Assembly (NCBI RefSeq): GCF_014836935.1 | Contig: NZ_JACSPW010000024.1 | Location: forward strand, 1-32,153 | Origin: Solibacillus merdavium | Lineage (GTDB): Bacteria > Bacillota > Bacilli > Bacillales_A > Planococcaceae | Reading direction: 5' to 3' | DNA: 32,153 nt | In this document: positions 1-9,316 of the stretch, in pieces | Numbering within the stretch: the first letter of the stretch is position 1 | How the letters are laid out: every line of letters begins with the position of its first letter | Notes under the pieces: model-generated | Database searches by the model: none | Told to the model about the DNA's origin: nothing | What the model saw: only the letters and a program-made list of their open reading frames with translations | Program-made: the position numbers and the translations under genes

Positions 1-53
1 AAGTTAAAATCTATTGTTTGCTTCATTTAAGAAGCTTGTTTCATTAACGTTGC

Positions 54-70
54 TTGTTCAGTTTTCAAGG
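54..70 (-). promoter_or_regulatory. conserved rRNA leader motif
   Basis: Read leftward this is CCTTGAAAACTGAACAA, a sequence that recurs in the leader and spacer regions of Bacillales rRNA operons. It lies about 25 bases downstream of the P2 start. The 16S gene itself is not in the window, so the operon call is inference from this motif, the tandem promoters and the fact that an rRNA operon follows lysS in B. subtilis. Confidence 0.6.
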
Positions 71-101
71 TTCATTTCATCGTCGTTATGACAACTCTTA
101 T

Positions 102-130
102 ATCTTACCAACGTTCATTTTAAATGTCAA
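102..130 (-). promoter_or_regulatory. rRNA operon promoter P2 (sigma-A)
   Basis: The -35 is TTGACA (125-130), the spacer is 17 bp and the -10 is TAAGAT (102-107), firing leftward. An A/T-rich tract resembling an UP element lies just upstream (131-155). Likely initiating bases are G at 97 or 95, in keeping with GTP-initiated Bacillus rRNA promoters. Confidence 0.8.
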
Positions 131-187
131 CAACTTTTTTTAAAAAGTTTTAATGAACATTTAATCTTCCAAATCGGCAACTTTTAT

Positions 188-216
188 ACTTTACCACTCT
201 AAAGTTAAGAAGTAAA
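188..216 (-). promoter_or_regulatory. rRNA operon promoter P1 (sigma-A)
   Basis: The -35 is TTTACT (211-216), the spacer is 17 bp and the -10 is TAAAGT (188-193), with a probable start at G181. An A/T-rich tract precedes it, as at P2. The two -10 elements are 86 bp apart, a typical tandem rRNA arrangement. Confidence 0.65.
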
Positions 217-273
217 GAGTTTTTTTAAAAAGTGTTCGACGCGTTTCAGCGACAAGTAATAATATATCACCTT

Positions 274-297
274 AAAAACTATATTGCAATAGTTTTT
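274..297. other. A/T-rich hairpin in the lysS-rRNA gap
   Basis: Arms AAAAACTAT (274-282) and ATAGTTTTT (289-297) flank a six-base loop. Only one pair is G-C, so the stem is weak. On the plus strand it is followed by a T run. It may be a back-up terminator insulating the rRNA promoters. I see no gene in the rest of 1-418. Confidence 0.3.
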
Positions 298-413
298 TTA
301 TTTAATTCTTATGTTTCGTATTTGTTAAATAAACAAGGTACCACAATACACTCATTCTGTTCTCTCCCTATTCAATAAAAGAGATGTAGCTTCTGTTTCT
401 ACTTATATAGAAG

Positions 414-444
414 TAAAGAGCCATGCAAATTATATTGCATGACT
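414..444 (-). terminator. lysS terminator
   Basis: Ten-bp stem (435-444 with 419-428, one G-U pair) and a six-base loop begin ten bases after the lysS stop. The U tract (CTTTA) is short, so termination may be partial and read-through toward the rRNA promoters is possible. Confidence 0.6.
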
Positions 445-454
445 CGTAAAAAGG

Positions 455-2062
<1,608 letters not shown>

Positions 2063-2177
2063 TTAATAATTCTGTTAAGTGAATACCCATTTTTATAAAA
2101 TGCGGATAACGGACACTCATTCCAAGACAAGTCACTTGCTACAGGAACGGCCTACTTAGCTCACATTTATAGAAAGA

Positions 2178-2218
2178 AAGGCTGTGTTAAAAAGTTATTC
2201 CCCTTTTAACACAGCCTT
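2178..2218 (-). terminator. terminator of the folate-dusB operon
   Basis: A perfect 15-bp stem (2178-2192 with 2204-2218) and an 11-base loop lie about 30 bp after the dusB stop. The downstream tract on the minus strand is U-rich (TTCTTTCT). The stem is nearly the same as that at 19451-19491, with one compensatory pair change. Confidence 0.85.
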
Positions 2219-2249
2219 CCCAATTTAAAATTTTTCGGTCTTTCCTCGC

Positions 2250-3263
2250 TTAAGCTAGCACAATTTCGTCTTCATCGTATTCTTCTACGACACCATTAAG
2301 AAGTGTGCGTAACTCTTGCTCCGTCTCTGCTAAATTAATGGCGTTACGGATTTTTCCGTTACCCCGAATTCCTTTTAAATACCACGAAGCATGTTTTCGC
2401 ATTTCACGAACGGCAACTTTTTCACCTTTTAACGCTTTAAGTCGTTCAAAGTGCAGCAAACACACATCCATTTTCTCTCGCACAGACGGCTCAGGCATTA
2501 GTTCGCCTGATTCTAAATATTTCACCGTTTGGTACATCATCCATGGATTTCCTAATGCCGCGCGCCCAATCATGACTGCATCTGCCTTCGTATGTTCCAG
2601 AATCCGTTTTGCATCCTCAGGTGTTTCCACGTCCCCGTTAGCAATGAACGGGATGCTAATATTTTTCTTCACTTCTGCCAAGACGTCCCAGTTCGCTTTA
2701 CCTTCATACATTTGAACACGAGTCCGTCCATGCATTGCAATCGCCGCTGCACCTGCACGTTCTGCTGCTTGTGCATTTTCTACAGCAAATACACGCTCAT
2801 CATCCCAACCGATACGCATTTTTACTGAAACCGGCTTATCAACTGCATCTACTACAGCCGAAACCATCTCGTAAATTTTATTCGGATCCAGCAGCCATTT
2901 CGCGCCAGCTTCGCATTTAATAATTTTATTAACAGGACAGCCCATATTAATGTCGATAATATCCGCCGTTGTATTTTTATCCACAAATTTTGCCGCTTCT
3001 ACTAAATTTTCTTTGTCTCCACCGAAAATTTGTAGGGTCATCGGATTTTCTCGTTCATCAATATAAAGCATATCCAACGTTTTTTTATTGCGAATATTTA
3101 ACGCTTTGTCACTAATCATTTCCGCATATACTAAACCTGCACCAAACTCTTTCACTGTTAAACGGAAAGCCGAGTTACAAATCCCTGCCATCGGGGCAAG
3201 AACAACTCGGTTGTCCATTATAATATCACCAATTTGGAAAGGTTTTTGGTCAATGTTTGACAC
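2250..3263 (-). CDS. dusB: tRNA-dihydrouridine synthase, DusB type
   Basis: An FMN-dependent enzyme that reduces uridines in tRNA to dihydrouridine. The TIM-barrel begins with NRVVLAPMAGICNSAFRL, and the family signature DINMGCPVNKIIKCEAGAKW carries the catalytic Cys (about residue 109) and Lys. An FMN-phosphate-binding segment AVMIGRAALGNPWM is near residue 240. The start is the GTG at 3261-3263, which has GGAGGG nine bases upstream. An earlier in-frame GTG at 3293 overlaps the yazB stop and has its Shine-Dalgarno too close. The protein is 337 residues, near the B. subtilis YacF length. It is the last gene of the folate operon, directly after yazB, and is closed by a strong terminator. Confidence 0.95.
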   Translation of the reverse strand: MSNIDQKPFQIGDIIMDNRVVLAPMAGICNSAFRLTVKEFGAGLVYAEMISDKALNIRNKKTLDMLYIDERENPMTLQIFGGDKENLVEAAKFVDKNTTADIIDINMGCPVNKIIKCEAGAKWLLDPNKIYEMVSAVVDAVDKPVSVKMRIGWDDERVFAVENAQAAERAGAAAIAMHGRTRVQMYEGKANWDVLAEVKKNISIPFIANGDVETPEDAKRILEHTKADAVMIGRAALGNPWMMYQTVKYLESGELMPEPSVREKMDVCLLHFERLKALKGEKVAVREMRKHASWYLKGIRGNGKIRNAINLAETEQELRTLLNGVVEEYDEDEIVLA

Positions 3264-3271
3264 CTTTTGTT

Positions 3272-3277
3272 CCCTCC
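3272..3277 (-). promoter_or_regulatory. dusB ribosome binding site
   Basis: GGAGGG, eight to nine bases before the GTG at 3263, supports this start rather than the upstream GTG at 3293. Confidence 0.7.
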
Positions 3278-3285
3278 ACACTAGG

Positions 3286-3489
3286 TTACTCACCTTTTAA
3301 TTCTTGAATATCTATTTGTAATACATCCGCGATTTTTTGGAACTGTTCTTCAGAGGGAAGTTTTTCGCCTCGTTCAATACGACCCAAAATCGTAACAGAC
3401 ATACCAATCTGTTTTGCAAATTCGGTTTGCTGAATACGTTTTAGCTTTCGAAAGGCACGAATTCTTCGACCGTAGCGATTTTCTTCCAC
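3286..3489 (-). CDS. yazB: small XRE-family helix-turn-helix regulator, YazB-like
   Basis: A 67-residue protein that is essentially one Cro/C1-type helix-turn-helix: RIRAFRKLKRIQQTEFAKQIG, then SVTILGRIERGEKLPSEEQF and a final helix. It presumably binds DNA, but its targets are unknown. The GTG start at 3487-3489 has GAGGG nine bases upstream and gives nearly the length of B. subtilis YazB (about 69). This puts the first 49 bases inside the end of folK in another frame, so translation is probably coupled. The frame stays open further upstream to 3558, but that part lies wholly within folK and is not protein-like. It sits between folK and dusB as in B. subtilis. Confidence 0.85.
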   Translation of the reverse strand: MEENRYGRRIRAFRKLKRIQQTEFAKQIGMSVTILGRIERGEKLPSEEQFQKIADVLQIDIQELKGE

Positions 3490-3962
3490 AGCTTGACGCC
3501 CTCTTTCTCTATGTCGAGTGCTAGTAGTGCTTTTTGCACAGATACTAGCATACCACATTTTTGCGTCATTATCTCTTCAAGCGGCACTAATACAAACGCA
3601 CGCTCGAACATGCGTGGGTGTGGAACAATTAAGTTTTCCGTTTCATATTTTTCGTTATTGTATAACAAAATATCAAGATCAATAATTCGCGGACCCCATC
3701 GGAATTCGCGTACACGCCCTAAATCATTTTCGATCTTTTGACATTGTGTAAGTAGCTCAAAAGCATTTAGGCTTGTTTCAACGGCAACCGCAATATTTAA
3801 AAAATCCGCCTGTTCCGTAAATCCGACCGCTGCTGTCTCGTAGATCGAAGAAATGGCTGTAACTGTTATTTCCTTATTTGAAAGGAGCAGCTTTATTGCG
3901 TCTTGCAGGTTTTGCTCACGTTCCCCGATATTTGTTCCTATGGATAAAAAGGCTGTTGTCAT
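3441..3962 (-). CDS. folK: 2-amino-4-hydroxy-6-hydroxymethyldihydropteridine pyrophosphokinase
   Basis: Transfers pyrophosphate from ATP to 6-hydroxymethyl-dihydropterin, the step before FolP condenses it with p-aminobenzoate. The 173-residue product opens with AFLSIGTNIGEREQNL. It carries the HPPK signature RWGPRIIDLDILLY, whose two Asp residues bind magnesium, and then the HPRMFERAFVLVPL segment. The start codon overlaps the folB stop as ATGA, with GAGG about nine bases upstream, so translation is coupled. The 3' end overlaps yazB by 49 bases. Confidence 0.97.
   Translation of the reverse strand: MTTAFLSIGTNIGEREQNLQDAIKLLLSNKEITVTAISSIYETAAVGFTEQADFLNIAVAVETSLNAFELLTQCQKIENDLGRVREFRWGPRIIDLDILLYNNEKYETENLIVPHPRMFERAFVLVPLEEIMTQKCGMLVSVQKALLALDIEKEGVKLWKKIATVEEFVPFES
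3499..3503 (-). promoter_or_regulatory. yazB ribosome binding site inside folK
   Basis: GAGGG lies nine bases before the GTG at 3489. It is embedded in the folK coding sequence and fixes the short start of yazB. Confidence 0.6.
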
Positions 3963-4327
3963 ATAAATTGTCCTCGCACAATTTCCACAGCGACTTCTTT
4001 ATAATGACCCGGAATGGGAGGATCAGGCTTAATCACTTCCACACGGCAACCGAAAACTTGCCCTTCGTATTGTGTTAAAATGCGTGTAGCAATCGTTTCG
4101 GCAACCGCCTCAATTAATTTATACGGCTTGCCTTCCATTACTTCTTTACATATATCATAAACTCCTACATAGCTTACAGTGTCATCCAGCTCATCTGTTT
4201 CACCGGCACGCTTTATATCAACAGCAAGCGATACATTTGCACGAAAGCGTTGACCTAATACATTTTCTTCCGGTAACACACCATGATAACCAAAAAACTG
4301 CATTTCTCTTAAATGAATATAATCCAT
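3959..4327 (-). CDS. folB: dihydroneopterin aldolase
   Basis: Converts dihydroneopterin to 6-hydroxymethyl-dihydropterin plus glycolaldehyde, feeding FolK. The 122-residue protein has the family's N-terminus (LREMQFFGYHGVLPEE), the central glutamate-bearing segment KLIEAVAETIA, and the C-terminal VEVIKPDPPIPGHYKEVAVE with a likely catalytic lysine. The AAGGAG site overlaps the folP stop codon (TAAGGAG), ten bases after folP ends, and the 3' end overlaps folK by four bases. Active forms in this family are octamers. Confidence 0.97.
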   Translation of the reverse strand: MDYIHLREMQFFGYHGVLPEENVLGQRFRANVSLAVDIKRAGETDELDDTVSYVGVYDICKEVMEGKPYKLIEAVAETIATRILTQYEGQVFGCRVEVIKPDPPIPGHYKEVAVEIVRGQFI

Positions 4328-4337
4328 TACAATCTCC

Positions 4338-5198
4338 TTAATGTCTCGGTGCTAATTCACCTTGTACTTCAAACTTCCCAACAAGCGCATCCATCATTTT
4401 CACAGTCCGCGCCACTTCTTTTACATCATGCACACGCATAATATGACAGCCCTTTTGTACACCGAATGCACAAGTTGCAGCTGTTCCTTCTACACGCTCA
4501 TCGACCGGTAAACCCAAGACCGATCCAATCATTCGCTTTCGGGATGTCGCAAGCAATACAGGATAGCCCAATGCAACAAGTTCATCTAAACGCTGCATCG
4601 TCTCGATACTTTCACTTAAGCTTTTCACAAACCCTATACCAGGATCAAGAAAAATATGTTCGTCGCGAACACCGGCCTCTTTGGCAATTTCAATACTTTC
4701 TAGCATATCTGACATATAATCTGCGAAGAAGTTATCATACTGACTATTTTTCCGGTTATGCATTAAAATAATCGGGACATTTAGCTCTGCCGCCACTTTC
4801 GCCATTTCCGGGTCTGCTTTTGCTCCCCAAATATCATTAATGATATGGGCACCTGCTTCAATTGCAGCACGTGCAACGTTTGATTTATACGTATCAATTG
4901 AAATAATCGCTTGCACTTCTTTTAAAAGCGCCTGAATTACTGGTACAACACGTGCAATTTCCTCTTCATCGGAAATCCGCGTATAGCCGGGACGTGTGGA
5001 TTCCCCACCAACATCAATTATTTTCGCCCCATCCGCTACCATCTTTTTCGCTTGTGCAACTGCTTTTTCAACTGAATTAAACTTCCCACCATCCGAAAAA
5101 GAATCTGGTGTCACATTTAAAATACCCATTACAAATGTTTCTTTAGTAAAATCCAATTCAATTCCATTTAGTGTAAGTGTTTTATAATTTTCTAACAT
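4338..5198 (-). CDS. folP: dihydropteroate synthase
   Basis: Condenses hydroxymethyl-dihydropterin pyrophosphate with p-aminobenzoate to give dihydropteroate; this is the sulfonamide target (sul in B. subtilis). The 286-residue TIM-barrel shows all expected signatures: MGILNVTPDSFSDGGKF near residue 24, the DVGGESTRPG loop, SIDTYK, IINDIWG, and the C-terminal TSRKRMIG and MRVHDV segments. AGGAG lies six bases before the ATG. The first 17 bases overlap the end of pabC, so the p-aminobenzoate branch and this step are coupled. Confidence 0.98.
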   Translation of the reverse strand: MLENYKTLTLNGIELDFTKETFVMGILNVTPDSFSDGGKFNSVEKAVAQAKKMVADGAKIIDVGGESTRPGYTRISDEEEIARVVPVIQALLKEVQAIISIDTYKSNVARAAIEAGAHIINDIWGAKADPEMAKVAAELNVPIILMHNRKNSQYDNFFADYMSDMLESIEIAKEAGVRDEHIFLDPGIGFVKSLSESIETMQRLDELVALGYPVLLATSRKRMIGSVLGLPVDERVEGTAATCAFGVQKGCHIMRVHDVKEVARTVKMMDALVGKFEVQGELAPRH

Positions 5199-6045
5199 GA
5201 CTTTCTCCTAGGTGCATAACAATTTTTTGTAAATAAGCCGTATGAAGCTTTTTATATAGTCTACCTTCACTTCCAGCAAAACAAATCTTTCCAATATGCG
5301 AAATCGGTACAAGCTCCTGCACGGCCGTCGTAACAAAACATTCGTCGGCCTGCTCTAATTCCCATATCATAAAACTGCCTTCCCTTACATGAATCCCGAG
5401 CTCTTTAGCAAGACGAATAACAATAGCTCGTGTAATGCCTGGCAAAATACCCAACTTCGTTGAAGGCGTATACAGTATATCATCTTTGATCCAGAAAATA
5501 TTCGATGTAATGCCTTCTGCCACTACCCCATTTTTATCGGTAAAAAAGCCTTCTTGGTTGGCTAAACTGGACAATTCAAGACGTGCACGGACATTATTGC
5601 CGTAATGATGACTTTTATAGCGTGTTTGTTGTTCGGGGGAATTACGCGCAGTTTTCAGCCACACTGCCTCTTTTTCCGTCCCGCGCACCAATTTAGGCAA
5701 TTCTTTGCGGAACAGAATAATTGTCGGCTCCGTATATTCGGACGGAGCAAGGCCAATCGGGTGTACTCCTGCTGATACATTTAAACGAAAATACCCTTCT
5801 TCACCGTCCTGTGCATTGAGCTTTTCAATAACTTCCTCTATATCTTGAATAGTATACGGAAAATGAATACGGTATTCTTTTAATGCTTCCAGTAAGCGAT
5901 TGAAATGTTCGTGTAAGTATACAGCCTTTCCCTCATATGTACGAAACGTCTCGAAAAATCCAAGTCCATACAAAAACCCGTGATCAAAAGGGGAAATTTT
6001 CAACTCTTGCTCATCAATATACTGCCCATTCATCCAACAAAGCAT
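5182..6045 (-). CDS. pabC: aminodeoxychorismate lyase
   Basis: A PLP enzyme of fold type IV that splits 4-amino-4-deoxychorismate into p-aminobenzoate and pyruvate. The 287-residue sequence has the N-terminal SPFDHGFLYGLGFFET motif, the probable PLP-binding lysine at about residue 144 (TRYKSHHYGNN), and the cofactor-binding segments EGITSNIFW and LPGITRAIVIRLA. D-amino-acid and branched-chain aminotransferases share this fold, but the position between pabA and folP settles the assignment. The AGGAGG site overlaps the pabA stop, and the gene end overlaps folP. Confidence 0.95.
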   Translation of the reverse strand: MLCWMNGQYIDEQELKISPFDHGFLYGLGFFETFRTYEGKAVYLHEHFNRLLEALKEYRIHFPYTIQDIEEVIEKLNAQDGEEGYFRLNVSAGVHPIGLAPSEYTEPTIILFRKELPKLVRGTEKEAVWLKTARNSPEQQTRYKSHHYGNNVRARLELSSLANQEGFFTDKNGVVAEGITSNIFWIKDDILYTPSTKLGILPGITRAIVIRLAKELGIHVREGSFMIWELEQADECFVTTAVQELVPISHIGKICFAGSEGRLYKKLHTAYLQKIVMHLGESHVRKL

Positions 6046-6060
6046 TGATCCCTATTCCTC

Positions 6061-6630
6061 CTAACAATATGTTTCGATAAATGTCCGTAATAGTTGCTTA
6101 CCATCTTCAGTCATTATCGATTCCGGATGATATTGAACCCCTTCAATTGGATACGTTTTATGACGAAGACCCATTATTTCGCCTTCTTCGGTCCAAGCTG
6201 TCACTTCCAAACAGTCCGGTAAAGTGGTCGGCTCAACAATTAATGAATGATAGCGTGTCGCAGGAAATGGATTTGCGTTTTTTCTATGTAGACCGATCCC
6301 TTTATGAAGTACAGGCGATGTTTTTCCGTGCATCAACCGCTCTGCCCGTACGACATCTCCACCAAAAACCTGGGCAATCGCTTGATGACCTAAGCACACT
6401 CCTAAAATCGGAAGCTTTCCAGCAAAATGTTCAATAATACGAAGGCTTTGTCCAGCTTCATTTGGTGTACATGGTCCTGGTGATATAACTACCATCATCG
6501 GCTGAAGCGCTTCAATTTCCTCTATCGTTATGTCATCATTACGCTTTACTACTAACTCATGACCGAACTCACCAAAATATTGCACTAAGTTATACGTAAA
6601 TGAATCATAGTTATCAATCATTAAAATCAT
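6061..6630 (-). CDS. pabA: glutamine amidotransferase subunit of aminodeoxychorismate/anthranilate synthase
   Basis: Supplies ammonia from glutamine to PabB. The 189-residue class I amidotransferase shows the nucleophile Cys79 in [16 protein letters not shown] and the His/Glu of the triad in VQYHPESI. In B. subtilis the same subunit also serves anthranilate synthase, so it may be amphibolic here; no separate trpG is visible in this window. The ATG at 6628-6630 overlaps the pabB stop (ATGA) with GAGGTG five bases upstream. A longer in-frame extension to 6666 lies inside pabB and lacks family similarity. Confidence 0.96.
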   Translation of the reverse strand: MILMIDNYDSFTYNLVQYFGEFGHELVVKRNDDITIEEIEALQPMMVVISPGPCTPNEAGQSLRIIEHFAGKLPILGVCLGHQAIAQVFGGDVVRAERLMHGKTSPVLHKGIGLHRKNANPFPATRYHSLIVEPTTLPDCLEVTAWTEEGEIMGLRHKTYPIEGVQYHPESIMTEDGKQLLRTFIETYC

Positions 6631-8036
6631 TTGCTCACCTCTTCTGCCATTGCCTTTGCTTGCCACATTGCCTTTGCTTTATTCATCGATTCAATAAATT
6701 CGTTTTCTGGAATCGAATCGATCACAATTCCCGCTCCCGCTTGTATGTATACAATCCCATCCTGTATATAGGCTGTTCGAATTACAATATTTAATTCTAA
6801 ATCACCCGTGTATCCAATCCAGCCAATAGATCCTGTATAAAGACCACGGCGAACAGGCTCAAGCTCTTCAATAATTTCCATCGTTCGAATTTTAGGTGCA
6901 CCCGTTATCGTACCACCAGGGAACATTGCACGAATGACATCTGCATTAGTTTTCCCCTCAGCAATTTCTCCACGTACATTCGACACAATATGCATTACAT
7001 GGGAGTAATGCTCAATAACCATAAATTCATTGACTTCCACCGTTCCATACTTGCTTACCCGACCTAGATCATTGCGTTCCAAATCGACAAGCATGACATG
7101 TTCGGCACGTTCTTTTTCATGATGAATCAATTCGTTGGCAAGTGCCAAATCCTGTTCTTCCGATTCCCCACGTGGACGCGTCCCTGCAATTGGTCTCGTT
7201 GATAGTTCATTGCCTTTACGCTTCACAAGCAATTCCGGCGAGCCACTTACAACCGCGAAATGCTCACTTTCAATATACGCCATATACGGAGAAGGGTTAA
7301 ATGAGCGAACCGCCTCATACATCGTAATCGGAGCCGCTGAAAGTTTTTTTGCCTGACGCACAGACAAATTCACTTGGAATACGTCACCCTGACCAATATA
7401 ATGCTGAATTTTACGTACGGCTGCTTCAAAAGCTTTTCCCTTAAATGAAACTTGTAATTCCATTTCATCTTGCTGAATATTTTTCGCTGTTTCCTGATTG
7501 AAATGACGTTTCTCCAATCCAACTACGGCTTTTTCCAGCCACTCTGTCTGCCATGTCAGTAAATCTACTTCGCATGCAGAAAACTTCATAAGGGTCACTA
7601 CATTTGTTTTTACGTTATGCACAGCCCAATGATCAAATAAGTAAAAATATAGATTTGGAACGTGTAGATCATCCTCTGCTTCAAGTGGAAGCACTTCAAT
7701 CGTACGTGCGTAGTCATAAGAAATAAACCCAATTGCCCCTCCCTGGAAATCGGGCAATTGCGGATTCGCTTCAAGCTTGTATTCGGAAATGACTTGTTCT
7801 AATTCGGCTAGTGCTTCCCCTTTTTTCAGCTCAACATCTCCATTTGCCCAAGTCAGTTCAAGCCCTTGTTCTACAGATTTAGCACTAGCAACTGGATGCC
7901 ATGCTGCAATCGAATAATGCCCACCACGTCCACTTTCTAAAAATACACGTTGCTTTTCGACCATTGACTGCTCTTGGAAACTATAAAAAAATTCATCTTT
8001 AGTCATTTGAAATGTATGGAATTCTAGTTGTTGCAT
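6627..8036 (-). CDS. pabB: aminodeoxychorismate synthase component I
   Basis: Converts chorismate and PabA-derived ammonia to 4-amino-4-deoxychorismate. The 469-residue chorismate-binding enzyme shows [20 protein letters not shown], the PIAGT motif (282-286), [25 protein letters not shown] and [14 protein letters not shown]. The PIAGT form has Ala where the E. coli PabB motif has Lys (PIKGT), so the sequence alone resembles anthranilate synthase TrpE; the pabA-pabC-folP neighbours favour PabB. It is the first gene of the folate operon, with a GGGTG site seven bases before the ATG. Confidence 0.93.
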   Translation of the reverse strand: MQQLEFHTFQMTKDEFFYSFQEQSMVEKQRVFLESGRGGHYSIAAWHPVASAKSVEQGLELTWANGDVELKKGEALAELEQVISEYKLEANPQLPDFQGGAIGFISYDYARTIEVLPLEAEDDLHVPNLYFYLFDHWAVHNVKTNVVTLMKFSACEVDLLTWQTEWLEKAVVGLEKRHFNQETAKNIQQDEMELQVSFKGKAFEAAVRKIQHYIGQGDVFQVNLSVRQAKKLSAAPITMYEAVRSFNPSPYMAYIESEHFAVVSGSPELLVKRKGNELSTRPIAGTRPRGESEEQDLALANELIHHEKERAEHVMLVDLERNDLGRVSKYGTVEVNEFMVIEHYSHVMHIVSNVRGEIAEGKTNADVIRAMFPGGTITGAPKIRTMEIIEELEPVRRGLYTGSIGWIGYTGDLELNIVIRTAYIQDGIVYIQAGAGIVIDSIPENEFIESMNKAKAMWQAKAMAEEVSK

Positions 8037-8066
8037 CTATTTACACCCGCTTTATTCTTTTCCTTA

Positions 8067-8096
8067 ATTAAACTCGAAAACACTCTAAAAATCCAA
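8067..8096 (-). promoter_or_regulatory. candidate promoter of the pab-fol operon
   Basis: The -10 TTTAAT (8067-8072) is 18 bp from a weak -35 TTGGAT (8091-8096), between the cysK terminator and pabB. The start would be near 8060, about 25 bases before the ATG. Confidence 0.35.
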
Positions 8097-8118
8097 TTTT
8101 ATCTTAGAATAGACTAAG

Positions 8119-8158
8119 AAAAAGCTATTTTACGAGTGTTAGCCCATAAAATAGCTTT
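8119..8158 (-). terminator. cysK terminator
   Basis: A perfect 12-bp stem (8121-8132 with 8147-8158), a 14-base loop and a run of five T on the minus strand lie about 20 bp after the cysK stop. Confidence 0.88.
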
Positions 8159-8180
8159 GGAGAATGACTTGATAAATTAA

Positions 8181-9116
8181 TTAGTCTTCAAACTGATATA
8201 AAGGAGTTGATAAATAACGCTCACCATTTGATGGGATGATTGCTAATACATTTTTCCCTTTACCTAGACGTTTGGCTGTTTCAATCGCTGCATAAATAGC
8301 TGCACCTGAAGAAATACCCGCTAAAATACCTTCTTCACGCGCTACTTTACGTGCATTTTCAAATGCAATTTCATTTTCTACCGGGAATACAGAATCATAT
8401 ATTTCTGTATTTAATACGTCCGGAACGAAACCTGCACCAATACCTTGAATTTTATGTGGTCCAGGGTTACCACCTGAAAGAACTGGTGAATCTTTAGGCT
8501 CAACAGCAATAATTTCGATATCTGGGAATTTATTTTTCAATACTTCGCCTGCACCCGTAATTGTACCACCAGTACCAACACCAGCGACAAAGGCATCCAG
8601 CTTTAAGCCATCTTGCTCAAATGCTTCTGCAATTTCAGGACCTGTAGTTAAACGGTGAATTTCTGCGTTTGCTTCATTTTTGAACTGCTGCGGTAAGAAA
8701 TAACCTTCTGATTTAGAAAGTTCCTCCGCCTTTGCAATTGCACCTTTCATTCCTTCTGGACCAGGTGTTAATACTAGATCAGCTCCATATGCACGTAACA
8801 GGTTACGACGCTCTAAAGACATTGTCTCTGGCATTACTAAAATTGACTTATAACCTTTCGCTGCTGCAATCATTGCTAAACCAATACCTGTATTACCTGA
8901 AGTTGGTTCAATAATTGTACCGCCTGGCTTTAAAGAGCCATCTTTTTCAGCCGCTTCAATCATCGCTAAAGCTAAACGGTCTTTTACTGAAGAGCCCGGG
9001 TTAAAGTACTCCAATTTCACATATACCGTTCCATCATTTTCACCTGTAGCATTATTTAACTTTACGATTGGTGTACGTCCTACTAAATCTGCCACCGAAT
9101 TTGCTAATTTACTCAT
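8181..9116 (-). CDS. cysK: cysteine synthase (O-acetylserine sulfhydrylase)
   Basis: Makes cysteine from O-acetylserine and sulfide with PLP. In the 311-residue protein the PLP lysine is Lys45 in [24 protein letters not shown] is the substrate loop and [13 protein letters not shown] binds the PLP phosphate. The C-terminal SGAAIYAA and [12 protein letters not shown] are typical of CysK. The ATG at 9114-9116 is preferred because AGAGG is ten bases upstream; an ATG three codons earlier is almost fused to that site. It is a single-gene unit with its own promoter and terminator. No CymR-box match or S-box was recognised. Confidence 0.97.
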   Translation of the reverse strand: MSKLANSVADLVGRTPIVKLNNATGENDGTVYVKLEYFNPGSSVKDRLALAMIEAAEKDGSLKPGGTIIEPTSGNTGIGLAMIAAAKGYKSILVMPETMSLERRNLLRAYGADLVLTPGPEGMKGAIAKAEELSKSEGYFLPQQFKNEANAEIHRLTTGPEIAEAFEQDGLKLDAFVAGVGTGGTITGAGEVLKNKFPDIEIIAVEPKDSPVLSGGNPGPHKIQGIGAGFVPDVLNTEIYDSVFPVENEIAFENARKVAREEGILAGISSGAAIYAAIETAKRLGKGKNVLAIIPSNGERYLSTPLYQFED

Positions 9117-9169
9117 CTTATCCATTCCTCTCTCAATCCCTACAAAATCAATAGGTTTTACTTAATCGT

Positions 9170-9199
9170 ATCTTAACAATTTTTTATACTACTTGTCAA
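9170..9199 (-). promoter_or_regulatory. cysK promoter (sigma-A)
   Basis: A perfect -35 TTGACA (9194-9199) is 18 bp from the -10 TAAGAT (9170-9175). The start is near 9163, giving a leader of about 45 bases. Confidence 0.75.
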
Positions 9200-9262
9200 T
9201 TGCTTGGTTCGGGATTTTTGGAAAATTTCTGACTATTTTGCCAGGTTTTATTAATTGGTTTA

Positions 9263-9306
9263 AAAATGGTTGTATTAGAAGCAGCGCATACTAATACAAC
9301 CATTTT
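9263..9306 (-). terminator. terminator of the coaX-hslO-foldase unit
   Basis: A perfect 16-bp stem (9263-9278 with 9291-9306) and a 12-base loop, ending in five T on the minus strand, begin ten bases after the foldase stop. Confidence 0.88.
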
Positions 9307-9316
9307 ATATCATACT

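Noticed and set aside
209-220. Twelve-base repeat AGAAGTAAAGAG at 209-220 and 409-420
   Set aside because: Short and A/T-rich. One copy overlaps the P1 -35 and the other the lysS terminator tail; no evidence of function beyond chance.
301-360. Possible third rRNA promoter (TTGTTT, 17 bp, CATAAG)
   Set aside because: The -10 matches consensus at only three of six positions, far weaker than P1 and P2.
6081-6437. Long plus-strand frame inside pabA
   Set aside because: It lies wholly opposite a well-conserved gene, has no ribosome site and matches no family. The same applies to the long frames opposite mfd, ftsH, folP and dusB.
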